Assembly: GCA_034698045.1 (NCBI GenBank) | Contig: JAQGAU010000971.1 | Coordinates: forward strand, 1-22,287 | DNA length: 22,287 bases | Reading direction: 5' to 3' | From: Paramacrobiotus richtersi | Taxonomy: Eukaryota > Tardigrada > Eutardigrada > Parachela > Macrobiotidae | Shown: positions 1 through 9,720 of the stretch, in pieces | How the letters are laid out: the number at the start of each line of letters is the position of its first letter | How positions within the stretch are numbered: the first letter of the stretch is position 1 | Program-made: the position numbers and the translations under genes | The notes under the pieces: generated by a model | Told to the model about the DNA's origin: nothing | What the model saw: only the letters and a program-made list of their open reading frames with translations | Databases searched by the model: none

Positions 1-87
1 CGCATTGTCATGTTGCTGGATGCTGGGCGGATGTATACAATGATCAAGGATTTGACTACCACTTGCAGTGATCCGCCCGTGAGTTAG
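1..87 (+). CDS. C-terminal end of an upstream SMYD-like paralogue (partial)
   Basis: Frame 1 reads from the window edge as RIVMLLDAGRMYTMIK and ends at TAG 85-87. It matches the last coding exon of the complete SMYD-like gene at 5155-5219 almost residue for residue. The final residues differ: TTR-stop in the complete gene is TTTCSDPPVS-stop here, because the TGA is lost and reading runs 24 bases further. The downstream sequence also follows the 3' flank of the complete gene, so this is a duplicate gene end in the same orientation. The rest of the gene is outside the window, so I cannot tell whether it is a whole gene or another isolated 3' fragment like those at 8640 and 13871. Confidence 0.7.
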   Translation, partial: RIVMLLDAGRMYTMIKDLTTTCSDPPVS

Positions 88-640
88 ACTGACCTGTCGT
101 TTTGGGATAGTTATAGTTATTTTTCATTGATTCATTGCAGCGCAACGATCCTGGCGCCTAGCTTGCCGTTTTGATAATCTCCAAAGAATGGAACGTTGTT
201 TGACTTTTTCAGGGCATTAATCGCTCACCTGCCTTTCTGATATACTCGAAACAAATTCTGGTGTTATAAGTCGTTATACGGAAGTCTTTCTCATTTGCTT
301 TTTAGATGATAATTTATGCTCAAAGCTTGTTCGCGTTTTATGCATCTGTTCACGGTGGTTTGGCAAGTTATTGATTAGAGTCTTTAAACAGAGTTCGAGT
401 AATAAAAATATAAACCTGACATATGTGTAGAAATTGGGTTTCTGAGAGAAACTACGGCGTACTACGGGTGGAAGAAATCGAAGCATAATTATAATATAGC
501 AGGGCAAGTTATCTTGCATAGTTGCGATTTCCAAATCAGGCGCCTTTCTCAGTCCTTTTTTTACAAGCCGGTGGATTCATAGAATCATTCATTTACTAAT
601 GTACTGCAAGTCTGCAATCCTTTCGTGACCTTTATGTGCA
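88..640. repeat. Duplicated 3' flank of the SMYD-like gene (block 0)
   Basis: This stretch has no gene. By eye it follows the flank at 5220-5530: shared words include GACCTGTC, CCTAGCTTGCCGTT, TTAATCGCTCACCTGCC and GGAAGTCTTTCTCATT, in the same order. Near 615-640 the segment CAATCCTTTCGTGACCTTT matches the F-box 3' flanks at 6030, 9250 and 16455. The block is therefore a diverged copy of the spacer between the SMYD-like and F-box genes, but the F-box gene itself is absent here. A short minus-strand open frame (274-534) has no family features and looks like chance. Confidence 0.6.
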
Positions 641-1085
641 ATGTTGCCGGCCCAGATTCCAAATGGTTTGGTAACTTTGATTTGAAAAGCTCAGCATAGC
701 CCTACTTCGTAATCAAATTCTGAACTTCTCACTCCCGAATTCCCTTCCCATTTCCGAGCTTCTTTTTGAGTAAGTAATCATCGTGCGTGCTTAATTGTGA
801 TCGGAATTCGTAAGCGTCCAGCTCGGCTCGCTACTGCTGACATAAGGGGCCGGGGGGCGTTGTCGTTCAAAATCCCAGTGTGTACGGACGAGTATACAAA
901 AGCAAGTGGTATTATTAATCGCAAGCCTAAACGCACAACCAGGAAGCGCCCGATTCGGAGGCACTCACGATCTAAATCGTTCTCGTTTACCTTCCGCCAA
1001 AAGTTTCCTTAAATTATTGTCCAGTTTCTTGTCCGTTTTCTTTGGTGAATTTTTGTCCTGTACGTCGTTCTGAAGTTCCAGTAAA
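641..1085 (+). other. 5' flank and presumed 5' UTR of the SMYD-like gene
   Basis: This is the spacer before the ATG at 1086. I see no convincing TATA box or initiator. A basic open frame at 797-1012 begins with GTG and has no recognisable domain. It ends before the ATG, and I read it as leader or spacer. The region does not obviously match the other duplication blocks, so the full-length gene may keep a unique promoter here that the 3' fragments lack. Confidence 0.4.
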
Positions 1086-4000
1086 ATGTCAGCAAGCGGT
1101 AATAACAAGCCAAAGAGCTTCTCAGCTGGCGATGTGATTGTCGACTGCGAACCCTGGGTTTGGTCATTCTCCTGGGAGATGCACGACAAGGTTTGTGCAA
1201 ACTGCTTCAAACTGCCCAATCGTTTGCATGGTTCCTGCTCTCAATGCAAGCTATACAACTACTGCAACGCAGCCTGCCAGGTAAGAAACTAAGATCTCGA
1301 ATGAATGGTTGTCCGAAATTTGCAAGTGTGGTACCAAGCGCTGTTGTTAGCATACTATCGAGAGATCCTTTGATTTGTGGCATTCAGGGATTTTGAGGCG
1401 TTCCTCTTGTTGTAGAAATTACACTGGAGGATGGAGCACAAGGCAGAGTGCGCTATGTTGAAGAAGCTCAACGAACTCGTCACCCAGGCGGAAGTCAACG
1501 AAAGGCATACTCCTGGTGCAGATCGGACAGCTGACCGTGGTTTCGGCCTCTGGTCACTGGAAATTATTCTTCTGAAAATCATCAGTAAAATTCAGGTAAA
1601 ACTGCTGCATTACCAGTTTGTATTTGTCATTGTAATTAGAGTACTGATTATATTCTTATTTGACTTAGAGAAACGTCACGGATGATTTCCCAGAATTTGG
1701 GAAAAAGACAGCGCTGGAAATCCTGGAATATTTTCCATATGTTGCGGAGAAGGAAAAAGTGATAAAACCGTAAGATTCCGGGTGAAACAAACGTGTTATC
1801 TTCATTATAGTCGTACTGTTTTTCTTCGTTCGTTAAGGTCATTGACACGACCTCATCTCGTATACAGGACTTCGTTGTCCAATTTGTGTTGCATTTAGCG
1901 TTCAGTTGCTTATGACGAAAGATACCTGCCTACTAAACTATAATAACTTACTTATTATTTTTATTACCTATTGGCAGATATTCAGGACTATTTCGAACGC
2001 TGCACGAACTTAGCGCAGCTTGCCTGGGAATCGCACCGGAGAAGTTGGCCATTTCCGAGAAGGACATGCTGGATTGTTATCGCAAACTGCACTATAATGC
2101 CGTTCGGATTGACAACTTTAACAGTGAGATGCTGTTGCCCTTTGGTGCGGGTATATATCCCACGGCCAACCATCGAGAGCTAACCATGGTGTGCTCGGAT
2201 AGTAACGTGATGTTGACGTTCCATGGACGGCATCTGCGTGTTCATGCTATCGAGGACATCTGTGCCTATAAAGGAATTAAAGATGTAAGAAGCCCACTTG
2301 TAGTTGCTTCGGCAGGTTCTGTTTTTGAAAATGATTTCTTATGTGGCTTTTTGTCGTTTTTTCCATTATGATTTCTTCAACATTTGATATGATATTTTGC
2401 GGAATCTTACGAAGCCCGAGGAAATGTTAGATTGATGTAGTAAAATTAACAACAACAAAACATTTGTTGAGCTTTTGTTTGCAAAAAACTATATAAACGT
2501 ATATAGTATTTTTTTACTCACAATTTCAGTAGTAGTGAGTATGTAAGTGATTTATGTATGGTAAAATATATTTCTAGTCTTCGACAAGTTTGACAATGTT
2601 TTCATTTTTGTAAGTATGCAGCCTACTCGATATACTTCCTAACAAGGTTCGCAATTTTTAGTGCCGCTGGTCTGGATCGCTACATCAGCCACTAAGTCGT
2701 ACTGTGAAAGAGCGTCGGGATTTGTACCGCAGAGAATTCGGACGGGACTGCATATGCCATAAATGTACTGTCGAATACGTAAGTTAGCCAACCGCCGAAA
2801 GACTAATTAGAATTAGACTCTGTTTAATTTGTGCGATTTTTAGACAGAAACAAATATTTTTGTATGGGTGAAACAATTTGGTGGACTATAAATTTTGTTG
2901 TACACGATTGCATTAGACCGAAGAAGCATAGCGATAAACTTGATTTCTGCAGTTCTGTAGAGAGATTATTTTGTTATAAGGGATATATAAATTACAGGGA
3001 GATAGTTCCAAACTGCTTCGTGCTGTGTGTAGGATGGTGAGATCAATCCACTGAAGTGCGCTACAGCTGGCTGCACCGAGCGAATTCCCAGCGATAATCG
3101 TGCACTGGACGCGTGTCCCCAGTGCGGCGCCATCAATGCTGGTAATCTGCAAAAATTCCGCACACTGGTGGACGAGGTGTTGGTGGAGGTATTGGAGAAG
3201 GTGTTCCCTGGAAATCGGAGCGGAGCGGACGATGACCAGGAGAGCCTCAAAATAAAAAGCACCCTGTTGTATGTAGTGGACAAAACGGAATTACTCCACC
3301 CGGAAGCTCATCTTCGTTATGTCTATGGATGGGATGTCGCGAATCGTTATTTACATTGCAAGGAGTTTGAAGCCGCCTGGGCATTGTACGATGCTCTGGT
3401 GCCATGCGTTCGGTGGGTCTGAGACAATTGTGTGGTGTAATATTTCCCTATTTATTTAATAATGTAGTGTAGTATTTATTTAATATTTTCCTTCTTTTTT
3501 CTATGTTTAAACGGATCTCTACGAGATCCTGCTTGTAGTCCGTTTTTAGACAGTATTTTTTTAGTTCTGAATAATAAATGTTTGGACCGTCTTTTTCCAG
3601 CAAGGTGTTCCCGAAATACCACCTGCAACGTGCCCAGCATCTGCAAGAGGCCGGAATCCAGTGTCACGCATATTTTACCAGTATCTCCACACGTACCCAC
3701 CGCAACAAACGAGCCAAGTTTTTGTCCAGTTTCGCGGATATCCTGCCGAAAGCGGTGGATTGGCTCAAGGAATCTCGAGAAATCTATGTGAAACTCGATG
3801 GACAGGGAGGTGCAATGGTTGAAGCCGTATGCCGAAATCTGGTCAAAACTGAGAAAGCTGTTCATGTCTTGAAAGAGTGAGTATCTGAGCTTTCTAAGAA
3901 CGATAAAATACGAAGGAAACCGGTAAACAGAAGCAGCTCGATGTACTTACAATTCGGCAGCGCTATGCTGATTAATACACTTCACTTGCATTTTAAAGGT

Positions 4001-5219
4001 CAAGTCTGACGATAACCATTACATCTAAAAACTGTATGCTTTCAGTGAGATGGCGGTGCGTGAACGAGATCCTGAACGGTTCAGTGCGGTTTCGGAAGTG
4101 GTTTATAAAAATCTCGATTTCAAAGGAGAAACCCCTGCGAACTTGCGGGGCGTCCCGTGTTTTGATGAACGCCGACCAAATCCTTCCGATACCGCGACGA
4201 TCCAAAACATTTTCCAGGGACTTATCCCGAACACATCCGTTGATTGGAATGAAATGGCGGGTTTGGTGGTGTCGGAGGATTCTGTCACTACCGTGCGGTA
4301 CATTTCCACGCGCGATGGATATTATGCGATACGCGGAAAGAATGGAGACCGGGGGATGTACTGGAATGAAGAGCCGGAACATTGGGATGTGCGACCATTT
4401 TCCTTTTCAACGATGATTGTCTTGGACCGCGGGAAAAAGTGCGTTAGAGATTTGATGGATGTCTTGGATGAGAAGTTTGGATGGGCTAAGGAAGTGAATG
4501 AGACTCGGGCCAAGTTTGCGGATCTGTTCGAGGGGAAATTGGGGAAGATTGGGTGGATGATGTGTGAGCTGGTGAACACGAATCCGGTGCTGTCGTCTAC
4601 GCTGTATGACGAAGTAAAGTAAGTCAGGTTTTCATTACGCTTATCGTCTTTCTAATTCCACTTGTTTGAGCTTTCAATTCCACAAGGGATTCTCAGCTGT
4701 GCAGACACTTTGTTGTCCATGTTTTTCTGCAAGATATAAATGCAGCTTTGGTTAAATTTGTTATATTATGATTTATCAATGTTACTTTAGTTTCGAAAGA
4801 TTGTGTCAATGAGACTGTTTATATTAATTTATATTAATTTTAGGGACTGTATTGACAAGGCCGTGGTCGAATCGAAACCGTTCTTGGTGGATCGGCATCT
4901 CTTGATTGTCAGAGCCCATCTTCCTGTTGGTGGCTCGATGAAAGATTTGCACTATGCTAATGATCTGGAAGAACTGTGGTACAAGGTAACTTCCATTTCC
5001 GATTTATTGTCTCGTCCTTAAAACAGTTGATAATGAACTGGTGTATCAAGGATTGACCTTTTTTAGAATGCGCAGGCTTCATTCATCTTTGAGGCGGGAA
5101 GTCCGCGGCATTATCTCAACCGGAAGATGGAGGGCAAGATGCTGGTACCTGTTCGCATTGTCATGCTGCTGGATGCTGGACGGATGTATACAATGATCAA
5201 GAATTTGACTACCCGTTGA
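1086..5219 (+). CDS. SMYD-like MYND/SET protein with a long novel C-terminal region, 10 exons, 807 aa
   Basis: Exons are 1086-1280, 1416-1595, 1669-1769, 1978-2284, 2662-2778, 3033-3412, 3601-3876, 4046-4618, 4844-4985 and 5067-5219. All introns are GT-AG, the phases agree, and the total is 2424 nt. Residues 12-77 hold the N-terminal SET strand (AGDVIVDCEP) and a complete MYND zinc finger: C37, C40, C51, C54, C60, C64, H73, C77. The SET core (about 200-261) keeps GAGIYPTANH at 215-224, but the family NHSCxPN motif is replaced by NHRELTMVCSDSNV and the GEEL..Y motif is not visible. ERRDLYRREF and the post-SET CICHKC (291-296) follow, then a second cysteine set (C309, C314, C328, C331) and a helical SMYD-type domain to about 520. 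Residues 521-807 match nothing I know. SMYD proteins methylate lysines with S-adenosylmethionine; the damaged motif suggests this one may be inactive (inference). M521, at 4050 just after an acceptor, could alternatively start a separate gene. Confidence 0.85.
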
Positions 5220-6364
5220 AATGGTCCGCCAGTGAGTTAGATCGACCTGTCTCATTTGGGATATTGTTATCTTTGACCGATTCATTTCATCGCGAAGATC
5301 CCGGTCCTAGCTTGCCGTTGTGATGAAATTCGACTGAATGTGGAAAATTTTGTTTGACTGATTGTTGTCGCGTATTAACCGCTCACATTGATTCTCTCTG
5401 AAAGTTGTTAACTTTTAACCGGAAGTCTTTCTCATTAGTTCTTTGGCGTTCATTTATGCTCGGTGCGTTATTCCCGTTTCCATTTGTTATTGAAGGCTTG
5501 GGAAAGTTGGCGATTGTTTTCTTTGAACAGAGTTTGATTACATTAAAGGACACATTAATCTTATTTTGTACGTGTGGCACATCGTAATTGTGGACGAAGT
5601 TGGGACATGCTACTGCAACAAGCGGTTGTGTAGCTTCTGTGGGTTACGTTATTGAAAACAAAGAGTGGCAAATTGGGAACCGGAGATGTGAGAAAAAAAC
5701 CCACAAGTTTTCAGCTTCCCTGATCAAAGTAAACAATAAATTTTAACGTGTAACACCGGATAATTGCTTCACAAACCAAGCGCGAAGTCAGAAATAAGTG
5801 TATGGAAGTACATAGCTCTTACACAGTCGTGTAACCAGCCTGCAGCAGGCAGGACTACATATCATGGCCATTATGCAGTTTTAAGACTTCCTAGAATTAT
5901 AATAAATCCAGTTAGTGTTTTAATCAGATTGTTTGTTCTGTAAGGCCATTGTTTTTTTTAACTGCTACCGTGCTCCAATTTCTTCAGATTCGAAGCATGC
6001 TGGTGGGAAGCATTCACTCATGCAGGAGTTACAATCCCTTCGTGACCTTTGTACGTACATATGCATGCAATTGCGTGAAAGCCGTTTCGAAAGTTGCTAC
6101 TAACCCGGTGTGTGTAAATGTGCTTGAAACGGGATTTCGTTTCGGGTATTCAGTTACGTCGAGCAACTAGCTGCACATTCAGTGTAGACATATCATGAGA
6201 AACACAAACCGTAAAGGTCTAAAACTGTGAATTATAAGCTACGAAACTGCAAGTAAAAGTACTGCAATGCATGCATCTCAAATTGATTGTCCATGGTACC
6301 GGTAGCGTTAATACGCAAGTCTAATACAAAGAAACAAAAAACAACAAGTAAACGACAGAACATC
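5220..6364. other. Spacer between the convergent SMYD-like and F-box A genes
   Basis: No gene is supported here. The left part (5220-5530) is the SMYD-like 3' flank, repeated at 88-400, 8745-8945 and 14344-14662. The right part (about 5755-6364) is the F-box 3' flank, repeated at 9005-9720 and 16212-16748 and inverted at 18918-19680. Marker words are CTTCGTGACCTTTGTA and the TTTCGGGTA/TACATCGAGCAACTAG group. The piece at 5530-5754 is not seen in the other blocks. AATAAA at 5735-5740 and 5901-5906 could serve the SMYD-like transcript, but this is only a possibility. Confidence 0.55.
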
Positions 6365-7867
6365 TTAAACGTACAATCGATACAGGGCTTCCATTGTGAT
6401 CTTGTTTAAGGTCAGTGGGTCCAACTGTCGAAGAGCTGGTACGTCCCGCTGGAAATCGTCATAACCGAACATCTTTAGAGGCACACCTTCGTTTAAACTG
6501 AAAATACGCAATGATGAACTGAACCCTATAGAACTATACATGACAGTGATTAAACTGTCGTAATTATCCTGCTTCCACATTTTCGCTTAAATACAAATGC
6601 AAAGCCTCCGTATTTTACCATTTGATGAGGCGCGCCAAAGATTTCCAGTCGTCCTCTTCTACATCACTGTGGACCCAAGAGTTGTAGAGCTGTACAACTG
6701 AATTCCGAATCTCTGGTCTCACTTCCGGGCAGTTGGAGTTTAACGCCATAACGAAACCATGATAGTGCTCAACGAACGGCTTGCTGCAGTCGAACTCATG
6801 TCGGGGGAGAACAATTGGTAATGGTAATGATCCTAAATATCGACAATTAAAGGGTAGGCTGCAAGGCATTGCCGGACCCATCCCCGATAAAACACCACCC
6901 ATAGCATTCCATATGGTGTAATTCACCAGAATCAGTTTTTTTGTAACGAACAGTAAACCGTGTAGCATAAAACTATACGTAGTGACTTTTTCCGGCTTCA
7001 GCCAGCACCAGGCACTCCCAGCATGCTCTTCCTGCACACTGCAGTCCTTGAAAATCAGCGATATCAGGTTGGCTTTTTTCTCTTTAACGGTTTTCAGGAC
7101 AACTCCGAACTTCTCTCCGATGTCGAGAGCCATGTGTTGTAAAACCAAAACCTGGGTGTTCTTCTGTACATGCATGTGTAACGTGTGCTCCAAGAGATTT
7201 CCAGATTGGTTTAATATCCGGGAACCGTCTACTTTGACCAGTCTGGATAGATAGGCTTCGTTGTTAGATAGATTCAATCTCCACCATTGGCAGACCCTGT
7301 GAATACAAAATTTCGGTTGTTTTACTAGCTGCATGAAATCATGGACTGTTACTTAATTATTCGTCAGAAGTTTCAAAACACCATAATGGACTGCTAGCTG
7401 TTTCACACCGACATGTAAGACTTGGATTAACATATTTATGAGTGTGTACACATGTTATTAGGTCATGGTACAGCAAATAAACATATGTTTATGTAAGCTT
7501 CGTATACCCTGCACGAAAGACACACTAAAGCAAAACAGACTTATGCAATTCCACTGCTAAATGCATATGCATGGCAGTCAATTATTATAAGGATCTTACT
7601 CAGTTTAGATTAGCACTTACTGCTAATCAGCACGGCCTGTACTGCATGTGCTTGATAATTATGAAAACTCATATTTCCATAATTATGCAAAAATCAACCA
7701 AAACACAGTCCATTTGTACGGCGCTGCCGTTTATTTGCTGGCTGATATGTTATCACCATTTACCTTTTCATGATTACTTGGTCGTGAACTCCTAGATAAC
7801 AGCAAATTTCCAAGATGAGATCGGCCGCGAGATCGTATATCTGGATTTCGGTACCCAACGAGGACAT
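6365..7867 (-). CDS. F-box protein, copy A, 3 exons, 304 aa
   Basis: The minus-strand exons in reading order are 7867-7764, 7296-6619 and 6497-6365. The GT-AG introns are 467 and 121 bp and both are phase 2. The N-terminus reads IYDLAADLILEICCYLGVHD and then, across the first intron, QVIMKRVCQWWRLNL. This is a good F-box: the Leu-Pro-like start, the ICCYL core and the VCxxW end. F-box proteins normally link substrates to Skp1 in SCF ubiquitin ligases. The remaining roughly 260 residues contain none of the usual WD40 or LRR partners. They include AWCWLKPEKV, FVTKKLILVNYTIWNA and a short last exon ending in ALYRLYV. The start is the MSS methionine, which also heads the frame in copies B and C. 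An in-frame upstream extension exists, but it is not preserved as one frame in the other copies. The gene looks intact and lies tail-to-tail with the SMYD-like gene. Confidence 0.85.
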
Positions 7868-8639
7868 TCTGGCTAACAGATTTTCGAAATGTTTAAAATG
7901 AGCAACAAGACCCGTCCGTATGTGCTTTCCCAACGCGCCCAGCAAAAATCTTGTTTTCTGCTATACCTGCTTGTTACAACAGAAACTTTAACTTTAAAGC
8001 GAACCAAAATTTGTATCAGGATTCTAGAATGATAAAGTCTGGAAACGCTCCGAAACAGAAATGCTTCTGCCTGCACTCTCTCCAGTGATCAATTCTGAGC
8101 TTGACTCTCCATCTAACAATGTAACGTAATATTAGATCTATCTACTTAACTGTCCCGTACTCAGGATTAGAATTTAGAAATCTACTCTATGCAGGGGAGA
8201 GAATTTCTTACATTTAACTGTCTTGCAGATAACCATATGCATGCATATGGTAGGCGCGCTCTGTCTGGCATATAATAACTCTTGTATAACCTCCAAATTC
8301 ATACCACCAAATTAGCGTATATATAAGTATGTACTACCATACTTCTGACGTACGTATGCGCGAGTCCCTGGAAGGGAATCGCAGAATTTAAACATTTTTC
8401 AACGAATGTTTTTTCTTACGCACTTCGACTTTTACTTTCTAGTCTCATTCTTCTATGAGCCTGTGCATCGTTTGTGATACAGAGGCATACGTTTTATATC
8501 AATCTATCATGATTCGGTATATATACATCTTTGAAAACCACTTTTTATTCCTTCGATAGCATTAGAAGTGTTTGCGCACCAGACAGCTACATCTTTTGTG
8601 ACCTTTCTGGAGATAAACTTGGTCCAAACATTTTTTTGT
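7868..8639. repeat. F-box A 5' flank, duplicated upstream of copy B
   Basis: No gene is supported here. The stretch to about 8626 is collinear with 11915-12508 upstream of copy B. Both include GTGCAGGCAGAAGC near 8070/12095 (read on the minus strand), TATGCGCGAGTC, and GTGACCTTTCTGGAGATAAA just before the homology stops. The first part also matches the leader of copy C (17385-17530). It presumably holds the promoter and 5' UTR of the F-box gene. I could not place a core promoter element. Confidence 0.5.
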
Positions 8640-8945
8640 CTATTTTTTTGCATAAAAATAGTGCAATTTCGGTTGAACCAGTGATGTTATGATTTATATC
8701 AACGTTATATTACTTTCGATATATGTATACAATGATCAAGAATTTGACTACCCGTTGAAATGATCCGCCAGTGAATTAGAACGACCTGTCTCGTTTGGGA
8801 TGGCGTCATTTGCATTTGGGGCAAAGATCGAGGTCCTAGCTTGCCATTTTTCTGATATTCGATGGAACGAAGATATATTTATTTTGACTAAATATTGTCT
8901 TGTATTAACCGCTCACTTGCCATTTTTTGCCCTTTTGAGATGCGA
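8640..8945 (+). pseudogene. Deleted 3' fragment of the SMYD-like gene
   Basis: Positions 8640-8720 resemble SMYD-like intron 8 around 4730-4798. At about 8720 the sequence jumps directly to the end of the last exon: ATGTATACAATGATCAAG through ACTACCCGTTGA. It then follows the 3' flank through the CCTAGCTTGCC and TTAACCGCTCAC words. Compared with the complete gene, about 390 bp are missing, covering all of exon 9 and most of exon 10. It cannot encode anything and marks the left end of the second duplication block. Confidence 0.75.
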
Positions 8946-9720
8946 AAAAACCTGATACCTCTTCAACTTATTTCCATGGCTGAAGCAAGCAATTTGTAAA
9001 AGAGTGACAGGGTATAACTGCCGTACAAACTGAGCGCAGAAGTCAGAATTAGAAGTACTAAGTAACTTCATGTACGTAGAACACAATCATGTTTCCATGC
9101 AGCGTACAACGGACTAGACTATGCATGGTCTTCCTGTTTTACTTTAAACGCCATCATTCTATTCCGCTACCACACGTATGCGTACAGACTGTAGTACTTT
9201 TACCAGGCGTGTGCAACTGCCGATGCATCCATTCACTGCGCAGTCACTCGTGACCTTTTGCAGATGCATGCAATTGCGCCAAAACTGTTGCAAAACCACT
9301 AACCTGTAGCCACTAACCGAATACTAACTGCAATGAAAAATCAGTTTTGTACCATTTTTCCCTGGCCATGGTGCGTGGAACCGTGCCCGAAAAAAGATTC
9401 ACGGCGGGCGACAGGTTCGGACACCATACGGGTGATACACCAAAGTTTTGAGATTTTCGCTTCTAATCAGAATGCACTTAGTATCTACATACGGTTGCGT
9501 TATTTTTCCTGTGGTCGGACCATGTTATCGGTAATTACATCGAGCAACTAGGAGTTAAACATGAGAAATGTAAGCGGTAAAGGTCGAAAACTAAACCATA
9601 AGCTGCGAATCGCTGTACAGTATACACTGTGTATCTGCTCAACAAGTTGGCCATGCTGGCACTATGCGCAAGTCTAACGAAAAAAACTACAACAAGCAGT
9701 AACAACCAAAAGGTCTCAAT
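8946..9720. repeat. F-box B 3' flank
   Basis: There is no gene here. From about 9005 the sequence is collinear with 5770-6364 and 16220-16745. Shared words include GCGCAGAAGTCAGAA, CTCGTGACCTTTTGCA and TTACATCGAGCAACTAGG. It is downstream sequence of a minus-strand F-box copy. An open plus-strand frame at 9333-9551 has no domain and lies inside this repeated flank. Confidence 0.5.

Noticed and set aside
797-1012. Upstream arginine-rich open frame before the SMYD-like gene
   Set aside because: It has no ATG start and no recognised family, and lies in the presumed leader or spacer.
1355-1582. Minus-strand frame over SMYD-like exon 2
   Set aside because: It is a shadow of a coding exon with correct splice sites on the plus strand.
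3476-4382. Antisense open frames of 129 aa (3865-3476 and 4382-3993)
   Set aside because: They are shadows of SMYD-like exons 7 and 8 and partly intron, with no domain of their own.
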